From NCBI GenBank assembly GCA_958299035.1, contig CATQJL010000316.1, positions 25,521,676 through 25,585,675 on the forward strand: a DNA stretch of 64,000 bases, written 5' to 3'. A program made the position numbers and the translations under genes. Positions 21,241-32,001 of this stretch are shown here, piece by piece (within the stretch, counting starts at the first letter, position 1; every line of letters begins with the position of its first letter). A model generated the notes under the pieces. It ran no database searches. It saw only the letters and a program-made list of their open reading frames with translations, and was not told where the DNA came from. Source of the DNA: Cylicocyclus nassatus (taxonomy: Eukaryota; Nematoda; Chromadorea; Rhabditida; Strongylidae).

Positions 21241-22064
21241 AGAGCCAACTGCTGAGTATCAAACTCACTTCGTCTGCGTTTTTTTTCTCGCAAAATTCGG
21301 CAATGCATCTTTTGCAACCGTTATGACCTGTGAACTGTATGGAGAGTCGCATTCTTCCGACTGCTTGACAGTAAAAAATTATATGTGGATTTTAATCGAT
21401 GCTTTTTCGATCAGTGAGATTGTTCGCACTGTTATTGGCACCAAATCAGCAAAGAAGCTATCAAACTCAAGCTCATATTCAGAGTCCATATATTAAAAGT
21501 GTTTTGAAATGTCTGTTTTCCTTTCTTTGGATTGCTCATGCTTGTGGTACGCAAAGCCCACAGTGAAAGAGCCAACTTATGCAAGCAAGAGTGCCTAGTG
21601 AGCACTCTTGCTCGCATAAGTTATATTGCACAACTGCCTCTATTCGCTACCTTAGAGTTTTTTTTGCGAATTGGTGTATTTTGAGTAAAGGACATTCGCA
21701 GTTGTAGTGAAAGATTAGACGGTTTAGATCGCCGTACGCGATTTACCAGTTACGAGATGTCTTCAAATGTAACGCCAGCTTACCACAAATGTTTAGCGTG
21801 TACAACTTACTAAAAAGATAGAATGCCGTGCATTCCGTACTTTTAGAATAAGTTTTGGACATGACTATTGCCAAACCACGTCGCCACTGAAATGCCTGCA
21901 GCATGCCCAGGGCTAGGGGCAATCGTGCTCGCTTCGCGGGATAAACCACATGCCTTGGTCCACGATTAGCTTATGCCAAACAAGACGAAAGTCTCCGATG
22001 AACAGGCAATGTATCGTAGCATTTGTGGCATTTGATTACAAATGTGACCACCGTTGTTGCGGGG

Positions 22065-22285
22065 CTGGGAGTTGGTGCAAGAGGATAAGTGAGGGTGCTG
22101 ATTATGGATAAAAACTTACTTTATCGATTTTGTCGATTTTTGGAAAATCTTGAGCTACGAGGTTGGGAGTTGGTACAGGGGGGGGGTAAATGAGGATGCT
22201 GATTAAAACCGGAATCTATTTTATCGATTTCAGAGATTTTCGGATTGAGCTAGAAGCTGGTATAGGGGATACGAGGGTACTGATT
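22065..22285 (+). repeat. Diverged tandem repeat, unit about 95 bp
   Basis: About two and a half units, each starting GGGAGTTGGT(G/A)CA or GAAGCTGGTATA, followed by GATGCTGATTA-like and TTTATCGATTTTG-like blocks. It is located in the last GUF1 intron. Confidence 0.6.
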
Positions 22286-22334
22286 ATGAATGGATCGGCT
22301 TCAGCCAGATATGTCAGCAAGTTTGAGATATGGT

Positions 22335-22572
22335 TGCTCTAGTTATTCGATAAATCATTCGAATATTTATTCGAAATTCGGCTCCCAATGTTCGAATATA
22401 ATCGATATTCATTCATTCGATATTTTTGAATTTCAGAATTTATTCGGAATGCATTCATTCGAGAATTTTTGAACCTCGAATTTCTTCGATATTCGTTTAT
22501 TTGAGATTTTTTATTTTCGAATTTTTTCGATATTCATTCATTCGATGAAAAATTTTCGAATTACTCAAGTAT
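22335..22572. repeat. ATTCGAAT-rich low-complexity repeat, second block
   Basis: Repeated words ATTCATTCGA and TTCGAATTTTTTCGATAT, similar to 20965-21240. Confidence 0.75.
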
Positions 22573-23050
22573 AGTCTCCGACTTGGCACCAAATTGCACG
22601 TGAGGTAGATCGATAACAGGTAAACCCTTTGAATTAATATAATCTAGCTTTTTGGAAATTTTTTCTTGTCAGTTGCACCAGAGCACTGAGGACGCTTTTC
22701 GCTTTTTCAAAATCGTGAAACTGATTTCCGCTCGCAATTTAGCGACAGGAGCCAATCCGCATTCGCGGCAATTCGCGCGTGACCGTCATCTTGCATTCGC
22801 TTGAGCTATATCTGTCTCTGCAAAAGCCTTGCTATTATAGGCATGGAACGACTAAACAAGAAACTCGGTCATCAGAAAAAGGACAAAGAGCGAATGAAGC
22901 AGATAGGTAACGTACAAATACCCAAGGAAGCGTTCATTAATGTGCTGAGAAATTGACAGATACGCGTATTTGTTTTGTGAATAGTTTTATTGGGACGCTT
23001 TCACTGCTGTTGATTTGTATATTTATTTTGTTCAACTGTTAGTTTTATCA

Positions 23051-23056
23051 AATAAA
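23051..23056 (+). promoter_or_regulatory. Poly(A) signal AATAAA after GUF1
   Basis: AATAAA 95 nt after the GUF1 stop codon, in an AT-rich 3'-UTR-like stretch. It supports 22841-22956 as the true last exon. Confidence 0.5.
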
Positions 23057-23082
23057 ACACAAATACCAGTACAAATATCATA

Positions 23083-24096
23083 TTAGGTTGTCTCTAAAGT
23101 TTCGTCCGTTTTTTCAACCTGTCATAAAAATAAGTGGAACAAAGATAGGGAAACGCTCTAAGCACTACCCGACGCATCTTTTCCTCCTCTTTCTAAGTGT
23201 TATAAGTGCAGATTACTCTTTTGCTCACTGAGATAAACGCCGAAATTTCGAACCCATGGTTTTTACTATGTCCAAGTTTGACAATTTTTCACAATCTTCA
23301 TTTTCAACTTTTGGAAGACCTTTGATAGCCCTCAGATGTAGTAAGCAAAGGGCAATGCAGTGCAATTATTTGGCATATCTAGCTGGCTCTTCAATTTTTT
23401 CAAAGATAATTTTTTCAAAAGTCTTCACTTTTGCGAAGTTCTAAAATATAGAAAAGCCTCGAACACTAACAAATCATGGGATTTTGAAGCTTTCGAAAAC
23501 CGATTACGATTATTTCTATTTTTACGAAGCAAGAGCGTTTACTGCTTCGAAATATAACATTCTGCATTTTACTTGTACACGCTGGGTTGGGGTCAAATTC
23601 AAGAATTATGGAAATTTTATCGCCAGGGACCCCGCAAATTGGAGAGGAAATACACTCACTGGAAAGAGGAGGAAAAGCTGCATCGAATAACACCTTAGTT
23701 GTGCGCCGTTTCATGATCTCTGGCTTTTGGCATCACCAAAAGTGGAATTTGATAGCATCAGAAAAATAATTCTAAAAAATTCTCAAGGCTGGCTATAGAT
23801 GCCGCAAAATTGCATTATATTGCCCTTTGTTTGCTCTATCTAACTGTTGCCAAAGCTTTTTTGAAAGTCAAAAATAAAGATTGTGAAAAATTGCCAAACT
23901 TGGACATAGTAAAAACCATGGGTTCGAAATTTCGGCGTTTATCTCAGTGAACAAAAGATTAATCGGTATGGAGGCATGACAGTTAGAAAGAGAAGGAAAA
24001 GATGCGTCGGATTTTGCTTAGAGCGTTTCCCTATCTTCGTTCCACGCGTTTTTACGATAGGTTGAAAAAACGGACAAAACTTTCGGGACAACCTGG
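23083..24096 (+). mobile_element. Mariner-like element with long TIRs
   Basis: Ends are TTAGGTTGTCTCTAAAGTTT and AACTTTCGGGACAACCTGG, flanked by TA. Inverted repeats of roughly 230 bp reach the block CCATGGTTTTTACTATGTCC and its complement at 23910-23925. The interior has no transposase. Related relics are at 45905-47265 and 62760-62990. Confidence 0.75.
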
Positions 24097-24099
24097 TAT

Positions 24100-24810
24100 A
24101 ACATCTCGTAACAAATCGTCGAACGCCAATTCCATCACAGTACTATCACCACTATTCTTTCTTTTTTGCTTTTGCAGTGGTGGGCGATCATGTCTTGTAT
24201 TCCTAAATATTCTGGATTGTTGATTTTCCTCGACAAAAATATATAGTGAAATCACCGTCGAGTTCCATTGCGCATATGTTTGATAAGTGTGCTTTGCAAG
24301 CCACCGTGTATATCAGACTTTTGGTTTTTGTACATGGTACGGGTAGAGCTGGTGATGTTCGTGGCGTTTGCTTGAAGCTAACCTGAAACTACTTATTTGT
24401 TAAAAAAACAAGAAGTGGTTATTAGAAACCAAAATGTTTGGAGATGTTTAGGCAAAATTGCTTTTTGGACTTCAATAGTATGGGATACTCATTGGTAGGC
24501 CTTAGCTAAACCACTGTTTAAAGGAGAGCTCATTAAATTCATTCGCGACCGAGAAATTCGATTGTAGATTCAACCCAGGCGGTACATAGGTACGGTGGCA
24601 GCAAGTATACGGTCTGGGCTGAGGTTTGAAGTTCGCCTTTTCGGCCACGAATGAACTGTATGAGCTGCCGCTTGGACAAGAGCTCAGTTATGTGATATGA
24701 TTCAATAAGAAGAGTCTGACCTTCTTCTTGATTCGTCTCCAGTTCAGCTGTGGCAAGCGAATCGGCGGCTTGGTCAAACTGCAAGATATCATTTTGTCAA
24801 TTCACATTCA
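24100..24810. other. No recognised gene
   Basis: Contains a minus-strand open stretch of 81 codons (24539-24784, ending WVESTIEFLGRE-stop) that could be an exon, but splice context and family are unclear. Nothing else is seen. Confidence 0.3.
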
Positions 24811-24814
24811 TCTT

Positions 24815-25215
24815 TCAAAGGCAGTGGTTCGGGAGAACTGCGACGGGAGCTTCACAAGTGCTTGGCCTTTTGAATCCGCTGAATCTAATGCTGTGCATAA
24901 ATGTCAAAAAAGTGCTTTTTGCGTTTCGCGGCCATGGACATTGCTGAGAAAGGGGAGAGATTCTCGCCAAAAACAGTGACTGGCTGTAAGATACTGTAAC
25001 TCCACTCGTTTTGGTGGCAGTTGGCTGATGGTCAGGCAACCAATCGCGCTTCAGTTGAGAAAATCGCTTGTAAAGCCCCCCTCCCCAGAAATAGAGCCAA
25101 AAGAACATAAATAAGGGCTTTTTGGCTTTTCTAGCACAGTCCTGCACTCAGCGTATCCAAAAGGCCAAGGAGGAATAGAAAGCTCGCAGTTGCAATTTTC
25201 CCGAGCTGCCTTTAA
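24815..25215. mobile_element. Degenerate foldback element
   Basis: 24815-24945 and the reverse complement of 25085-25215 align: both have AAAGGCAG near the start, then GGGA, CTGCGA, CTTGGCCTTTTG(A/G)AT and CGCTGA. Ends resemble the foldback at 27614-27965 (AAAGGCAGCGGCTCGG). No clear target duplication. Confidence 0.5.
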
Positions 25216-26600
25216 GTGCTTTTTTAGCATCAAAAGAGGAGCTTACCCGCTGCCTATCGATGCCAGTGACAGTAAGCTGTTCCTTCAAACATTTTGAAAG
25301 CTTTCCGGTATTGGTATATCAAATTCAGGAAGACCTTTTTTAAGTCGGCGTTCGGCCATAGCAATGCGCCCGTTATTTCGAGCTGAAATATTCTTGTTTG
25401 CTATTTCAGCCATAAATGCGAATCATAGAAGTACACTCTAGAGGAGGCGTAGTTGAGAATGTTGGAAATTCGTTGGCGGTGATCATTATGAATGAGATAA
25501 ATGCGCAATTGCTGTCTAGATCTCAAATTACCGAAAAGCAAACATTCTAAGCGATCACAAATCATATTGTACCAGCAGAAAGGGTTGACGTAGGGTTGAC
25601 GTACTATAGGTTTTCTGATTCATATCCGTGTGCCCAGTGTTGAAACCAGCAGCCAGTATCCCTAACAACTCGTAGCGGAATGCGTCCTGAAAATGGGCCA
25701 TTTATAGTTTTTCAAATTGTGTAGGGTCCATTCAATCGATCCATTTTTGAACCCATATCTCACCTGCTTTATCTCATTGACGTCGTCTTCACTAACGCCT
25801 TCATTCTGTTGTTTAGTCCGTTGCATTTGAGCAACGCGATATATTTTTCAACGAGACTTCGCGTCACGAACTGCAAAAAGAATTTTCTGGAAACGCTTAG
25901 ACTATCTCATTCAATGCTATTTGCATATATGATATTACATTACGGTAAACTCAAGGTTCATTGACGTTATCACAAGACATTGTAGAATTTGTTAACTGTG
26001 CCCGGGCAAAAATTCGGATATTTGCGCAGTCTGTTGAATCGATCCCAATTGTCTTGACTAAAGAAAGCCAAAAATAGTTGGTCCTTTGAGTATAGTCTCT
26101 GGTACGATGTATCCGGACGTTGCTCTAGACTGTCATTTTCTCAAGAGATCTACTGTAGTGCAATTTTTCCGCAACTGCGGCTCGAGTGGGTGTGGTCAGC
26201 CAAATGGGCCAGTTTCAGCCTCTTTTAACTTAACTGTAGTTTCTACATCCTGTTGAGATTGATGACTCTCTGATAGTTGGACAAAGTTGCTGTGAATTTG
26301 AAACACGTTAATGAACGACACATAGCTACTTTTCTGCTGCCTCTTATCATATATCTTGTAATAGGAGGTGGTCATATTGCTTACATAGGTCCTACTTACA
26401 TGAACTGTTTTGGCACACAGCCGGACTCTCTTGACAAAAGCATTGTATTTTAAATTCCAAAGGACTAAGAAAGTCTTATTTTGTCTACCGCCTCCGCAAC
26501 TTTTATCTTTCGCTCAGGCAATATGCAGCTTTTGTGAGATTTTATCTGTCAAAAAGTACTATTAGATTGAGAAGGTGACAAAACAAACAGATATGAGCAT
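25216..26600. other. No recognised feature
   Basis: AT-rich sequence without convincing exons, inverted repeats or similarity to other parts of the window. Confidence 0.4.
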
Positions 26601-26637
26601 AGCCCAGGCATGCCCAGTATTACCAGAGGTTTTGTGC

Positions 26638-26720
26638 ACAAATCACAATCGCGATCAAAAAAACAAAATCAGAGTCACATCAGAATCACAAATCACATAA
26701 AAATCACAATCATTTCGAAA
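26638..26720 (+). repeat. AATCACA short tandem-like repeat
   Basis: Repeated words AATCACAA, ATCAGAATCACAAATCACAT. Low complexity, next to the Helitron. Confidence 0.6.
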
Positions 26721-26842
26721 AAACTTTTTTTGATCATTACAGCTATGAAAAGCTTTTTTACAACAACATTAGTAAAACAAAATAATATATAGCTTATAGT
26801 AATTATAGGTTCGAGTTATAGCTTCACAAACATCATAAACAA

Positions 26843-27528
26843 CCAATGCTTCACCTCTGCTTCGCAGAGGCTCGCACTGGCTCTACTGTCTAGGTTCTAC
26901 TCATTTTTGCATAATGGCATTGAAACTCACCAAGCAGTGCGAGTAACACGAACAAAATGTAAACAACTACTCATTCCGAAAGCTTTTTTATGTGAAATCG
27001 GTGATTTTGCATGGCTGAGACATTTTACAGGAAAACAAACGCAAATTTTTCAATGTTCTTCATTTCCATATGGTCTTGACACTTGCAATAAGAACAGCAG
27101 CCACTGTGAGCTACATTTTTATGCAAAAATCTCGTCAAATACTCTAAGAAAACTTTGGCAAATTGAACATTTACGCAAACAATACCTTTTGGCGCCATTT
27201 TTGTAAAGTAATGGACTTCTGATCACTTTTTTGTGCCGAAGTTCATGGCTTGCACATTTACTTGGCATAAACATCCACGACTTTACAAAAAGTGGAATTA
27301 CGGACCCAATTTTGCGGCCCAGATGCAAAGCGGATCCGTTTGACGCGCAGTTTCTGAGAGATCCACTCAACGAATCCGCTCGTACTTTTGCGTGTTGGAC
27401 TTTCATGAGGGTAGCATGCGCTGTGCAAAATTTGAGCCCAGGAGGTTGGGTGGAACTCGCGCTATGATTTTCGTGACAGACAGACACACAGAAAAACGTA
27501 AACACTTTTAGCGCGTTATTATAGTAGA
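26843..27528 (-). mobile_element. Non-autonomous Helitron, copy 1
   Basis: On the minus strand it starts with TC (TCTACTATAATAACGCG) and ends ...GCAGAGGTGAAGCATTGG with a hairpin CCTCTGC/GCAGAGG (loop GAA) 10 nt before the end, followed by T. It shares the interior GTGACAGACAGACACACAG and TTTACGTTTTTCTGTGTG-type blocks with copies at 29080-30215, 30218-30915 and 52599-53313. The 3' end reads TTGG instead of the canonical CTRR, so this copy is slightly divergent. Confidence 0.65.
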
Positions 27529-27613
27529 ATAGTTGCAAGAGTCAGCAGCATCTTTTGCCATCCTTTCCTTTTATAGGAAGTTCAAGATATCAAATTATTC
27601 TGTAGGCCTCGCT

Positions 27614-27965
27614 AAGCTGCCTTTAAAGGCAGCGGCTCGGCAGAATTTCGTTTTCCATTCGTTAGCTTTTCGGAGCCTTCTCGCCATGAGGAACCCATAT
27701 CTGGGCTTTCTGTGCATGAAAATGGCAAACATGCGCTTTTTCCGAAGCTTTTTAGGTCCGCATTCAGTGAAGATACGCTGGAATAAGCCGCGCCCCGCCT
27801 TTCTCGTTACGGGCTCCGCCTCCGCCCACTTCTCCACTGGCACCCAAAGTTTCGGAAAAGGCCATTTTCATGCGCTGAAAAGTTCAGATATGGGTTTCTC
27901 ATGGCGAGAAGGCCCGAATAGGTAAAAAACTGAAAAGCGAAATTCTGCCGGAACGCTGCCTTTCA
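27614..27965. mobile_element. Foldback element
   Basis: Inverted ends AAGGCAGCGGCTCGGCAGAA and TTCTGCCGGAACGCTGCCTT, plus inner inverted blocks around CTTCTCGCCATGAG and CTCATGGCGAGAAG. The core is GC-rich (GCCCCGCC, TCCGCCTCCGCCC). About 350 bp, no coding capacity. Confidence 0.65.
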
Positions 27966-29079
27966 CTTCCGCTTTGCAGCATGATTGCTAAATTACTTTA
28001 GCTTAAGTTTTGCAACAATTTCCATGGCTTCATTGTAAAATGTGAGGCAATCAAATTTTGTTATTATGTAGATTGTGATCTAAGGAAAACATGTCATTCG
28101 CAGTGGCTTTTTTGTTGGGATGCATAGCACAATGGAGAGCATACAACGCTCATTCCAGATCTGCCTTCCTAATTTGCGGAACGTGCATGGACGAGGAGCT
28201 GAGCGTTTATTACTGCAAAAAATTGAATCTACAATAGAACAAGGGTAGTGATATTTTTTAGCAGTTTGATGGCAACTAATAATCATCAGAGAAACTTTAT
28301 ACAATAGGTCTCTGAGATAATAAGATATATCACACGTTGCTTTCTTTAAAGAATAACAAGTTTTTGGCAACTCATTTTGTTCTACTTTTGTTTTGCTTCA
28401 ATAAACGCTCATAAGTCCTTGTCCACAAATGTTCAAGAAGGCAGATTTAGAATTAGCGTTTTAGCTCTTTGATATCAAATACTTCAGTCTGTGCATTTGT
28501 AAATGCTGATCAAATTTATGCAGAGTTCATATCGAGCAATGGCAGGCTGAGGTGAAAATGTCGCTAGAAAGTGATTTTTTAGAAAAATAAACCAGATACA
28601 AGTTGTTCTAAACTTATCGAAATCCATCGCATTCTAGCAGCTCAGTGTAGTGACACAGTAAACCTCGGCAGTGCTTTTCGTGTATCCTTTAACCTGCGGC
28701 TGCTCATTATCATTATTGAAGCTATTAAGGTGCTGTAATCTGGTCGATCTCAGTTCTTCGGTTCTGTTCTTTCTGTGATTAGTAGTCGTCGACATAACCT
28801 TTGTGTTCTTTGCCTCGCTTCTGATAGATAAGTTTTTACCTAAATTTAGCTAAATTTAGCTGACTTGCAATCTCCAGGTGCCGCTGGTATCGTGATCTGT
28901 AAAGCCTTGGCACATGCAAGGAAGGCCTTGTTAAAGTGGTATCGATCATCTTTGTAAATACATAGAGTTCTGCCTTCTTTTGTTGGAAACTGTTCCTTTG
29001 GCTCAATATCTATTGGTTCGCTTAATTGTACTGCCACACAGTCAATGTGTTATCCTTCAACGTTTGACATGGCTGTTTC
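27966..29079. other. No recognised feature
   Basis: No exon, TIR or internal similarity found. Short open frames here show no supporting context. Confidence 0.4.
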
Positions 29080-30215
29080 CATAAGACGTAAGATACAATA
29101 ATCATTGTGGGCTACATCCGTGCAAAAATCTTTTCAAATGATTGATTGAAATCTTGAAAAATTGACCATTTACACAGCGAATGTTTTTTGGCGCTGTTTT
29201 TTGTAAAGTAGTAGACTTTTCATTACTTTTTTTAGGCTAACGTCCATGGCTTGCACATTAGCTTGTCAAATATATCCTTAACTCTGCAAAAAGTAGTACT
29301 ACGGACCCAAATTTGCTGGCCAGAAGCCAAGTGGATCCGTTTGACGCGCAATCTTCGATGGATCCACTCAACGGATCCGCTCATGCTTTTGTATAGTGAG
29401 CTTTCACGCTGGTAGCGTGCGCTATGCAAAATTTGGGCTCAAGACGTTGGTTGGAACACGCTCTACGAATTTCGTGACAGACAGAGATTCACACACACAG
29501 ACAAACGTAAACAACCCTTAGGCTTTGGCCATACTTTGCCCGTGTTGCCGGTGTCGAAATTGTTGCCGGTGTTGAAAGTGTTGAAAGTGTTGAAAGTGTT
29601 ACCGGTGTTGAAAGTGTTGCCAGTGTTAAAGTGTTGAAAGTGTTGCCGGTGTTGAAAGTGTTGAACGGAGATCATCAGTCTAGCAGTTTCATTCTTTCTC
29701 GAACGATCTCACCGGCTGGTGAATACATTGGAAATGGAATTGGGGAATGACAAATGAAATTAAAATGATGGGAGATTTTCGCATGCAAAAGATCCTCTAA
29801 CAAACTTTTTGAAAGTGGACGGCTTGTCTGGAATAGGCAATCCCCAATTTTTGAGAAAGCTGACGTCTGAGTAGTAATGTGCTTTAGTTCGAATCTTGCC
29901 GCGCTTGCGATTAGTGATCAATCAAATTGCCTATTCCAGACAAGCCATCCACTTTCCAGAAAGTTTTGAGGACCTTTTGCATGCGAAAACATTCCCCATC
30001 TCAATTCAGTTTCATTTCTCATTCCCCAATTCCATTTTCAACGTATTCACCAGCCGGTGAGATCGTTCGAGAAAGAATGAAACTGCTAGACTGATGATCT
30101 CCGTTCAACACTTTCAACACCGGTAACACTTTCAACACTTTCAACACCGGCAACACTTTCAACACCGGCAACACGGGCAAAGTATGGCCAAAGCCTTAGC
30201 CCGTTTAAGTTATGA
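29080..30215 (-). mobile_element. Non-autonomous Helitron, truncated and interrupted copy
   Basis: Similar to 52855-53313, but it lacks the hairpin end (left side). Its minus-strand 5' end is TCATAACTTAAACGGG. It is interrupted by a 675-bp foldback element at 29521-30195. Removing that element and one TTA restores CAACCC-TTA-GCCCG, the same as the uninterrupted CACCC-TTA-ACCCG of 53286-53300. Confidence 0.75.
29521..30195. mobile_element. PIF/Harbinger-like foldback MITE with tandem 9-mers
   Basis: Palindrome with arms of about 330 bp. Ends are GGCTTTGGCCATACTTTGC and the complement, flanked by TTA (29518-29520 and 30196-30198). Next to each end lies an array of GTGTTGAAA / GTGTTGCCG-type units (about 29538-29660 and the complement at 30100-30175). 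Inserted in a Helitron. Confidence 0.75.
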
Positions 30216-30217
30216 TA

Positions 30218-30915
30218 CCAATGCATCACCTCCGCTTCGCGGAGGTTTGCACTGGCTCTGCTATCCGTATGCCTTTTCATGCTTCCAAAATAATGACTTT
30301 GAAACTCACCGCGCGAGGCTGTACATCATAAATGAATTGTAAACAACTTTTCATTCTTGAAACATTCTTATGTAAGATCGGTAATTTTGAGAAAGGAAAA
30401 CTTTTTTGCCAAGGAATAAATACGAATTCGAATGATTACTAAATTTATTTTGGCTTGATAATTGCTATAAGCATAATAGTCATTTTGGGCCACAATTCCG
30501 TGCAGAAATCTTTTCAGATTTTAGGTAAGACCTTGCCAAATCGACTCTATACGCGATCACTACTTTTTGGCACTGTTTTCGCAGAAAAGCAAACTTCTTG
30601 AGCACGTTTTGGGCTAGAATTCATGGGGCGCAGTTTTTACTTGTCAGGCAAATAAGGACATTGCAAAAAGTTGAATTTGTGACCTAGTATTGCGTGCCAG
30701 AAGCCAAGTGGACCCTCTCCAAACGCCATTTTCGAAGGTCCCGTGCATCAGATCCGTTTGCCATTGCGTATGGTGAGCCTAGACGCAGCCAGCGTACATT
30801 GTGCAAAAATTCAACTCAGGACATATTTTGTAGCTCCCTCCATGAATTTCTTGACAGACAGACATACACACACGGACAAAAAGACAGGCGCTAAGCGCTT
30901 TATTATAAGTCATGA
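30218..30915 (-). mobile_element. Non-autonomous Helitron, copy 3
   Basis: Minus strand: preceded by A, starts TCATGACTTATAATAAAGCG; the 3' end has hairpin CCTCCGC/GCGGAGG with loop GAA, then TGATGCATTGG followed by T. The hairpin differs from copies 1 and 4 by a paired change (C-G instead of T-A). It abuts the previous Helitron with only TA between them. Confidence 0.7.
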
Positions 30916-31049
30916 TAGATAGATTATGCCAGTAAGATTACTATTTTTGTGAAATGAAGGAGAATTAAATGCATTTTTTGTCAGCTAAAGCGAATCAATA
31001 GATGTATCGGTCAGATAAATCCCTCACATCTTAGTGCTAAGCAGAGATA

Positions 31050-32001
31050 TTAGGTTGCCCGGAAATTAATGTCCGTTTCGAATTTTAACCGCAATAAGTC
31101 AAACACTTTTCATTCTTGGATAGACTTCAAAGTACCATTCGATAGAACAAAGCAAGCTCTACAATACGGCAACCTTGCTTTAGCAACAGCTCTGATCTAC
31201 CTCGAGTTTCGAGCCAAAAACTAAAGGGATTTAACTGCCCGAAAAATCGGAAAAAATCATAACTCAGTTCATAGAAACACTACGAAAATTTCTAACTTGC
31301 TCACGTAAACGCTGTCCACATAATACATATATGTACGCCGCTGCGGTATTTCTTCCTCTGTGAGAAATCAAGAAAACGGAAATTTTCATGCTTTTGCCAA
31401 AGTGATGCTGTGCCGTGCCCACATGAGTAGCTGCATACTACAAATCTGTAGAAGTACAAACGTGGAGTTTCGGCCCTCTATGTACATGCTTTAGTTCTCG
31501 AGAAATTCGAATTTTAGCTTGGACCACCTGACTAGTGAAAGCTATATTTGATGTTTCTCGAGAACTAAAGCTTGTAGAGAGCCGAAACTCTACGTTTGTA
31601 CTTCTACAGATTTGTAGTATACATCCACACATGTGGGCACTGCACAGCATCACTTTGGCAAAAGCATGAAAATTTCCGTTTTCTTGATTTCTAACAGAGG
31701 AAAAAATACCGCAGCGGCTCACATATATGTAGTATGTGGATAGCGTTTACGTGAGCAAGTTAGAATTTTCGTAGGGTTTTTATGAACTGAGTTATGATTT
31801 TTCTCGATTTTTCGGGCAAAATCCCTTTAGTTTTTGGCTCGAAACTCGAGGTAGATCAGAGCTGTTGCTAAAGCAAGGTTGCCTTATTGTAGAGCTTGCT
31901 TTGCTCTATCGAATGGTACTTTGAAGTCTATCCAAGAATAAAAAGTGTTTGACTTATTGCGGTTAAAATTCAAAACGGACATTAATTTCCGGACAACCTA
32001 A
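31050..32001. mobile_element. Mariner-like foldback element
   Basis: Ends are TTAGGTTGCCCGGAAATTAA and TTAATTTCCGGACAACCTAA, flanked by TA (31048-31049 and 32002-32003). The arms are about 450 bp each and nearly perfect. The central loop is about 50 bp near 31525. No transposase. Confidence 0.85.

Larger units (their letters stand above)
19316..22956 (+). pseudogene. guf1: GUF1 / mitochondrial EF4 (LepA) GTPase, 5'-truncated and degenerate
   Basis: GUF1/LepA is a ribosome-binding GTPase that back-translocates ribosomes; GUF1 acts in mitochondria. Exons match the C-terminal two thirds: 19316-19396 (AVERLSLNDPSVVIMPDSSP), 19442-19718 ([40 protein letters not shown]), 19791-19926 (VRMIIPSEIIGAVNGL; MIIWRLPLAE), 19985-20108 (ELLKRLASGYASFDYE), about 20163-20274 (EFSQIIPAAMAWERAK; KREIPRQQNEVTIK), 20322-20420 (PMKRDFTQLLKGNFGGK) and 22841-22956 (MERLNKKLGHQKK ... 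INVLRN-stop). Introns are 45, 72 (GC-AG), 58, about 50, 47 and 2420 nt. Defects are single-base frameshifts near 19532, 19685 and 19994 and in-frame TGA at 19839 and 19848. The GTP-binding N-terminal exons are absent, with a PLE relic where they should be. An AATAAA follows at 23051. Confidence 0.85.

Noticed and set aside
29538..29660. GTTGAAAGT arrays as a CRISPR-like array
   Set aside because: Eukaryotic context, no unique spacers, units of 9 nt and mirrored inside a foldback transposon.
29880..29900. GTTCGAATC as a tRNA B box
   Set aside because: No A box, no cloverleaf; it lies in the loop of a foldback element. No tRNA or rRNA gene was found anywhere.
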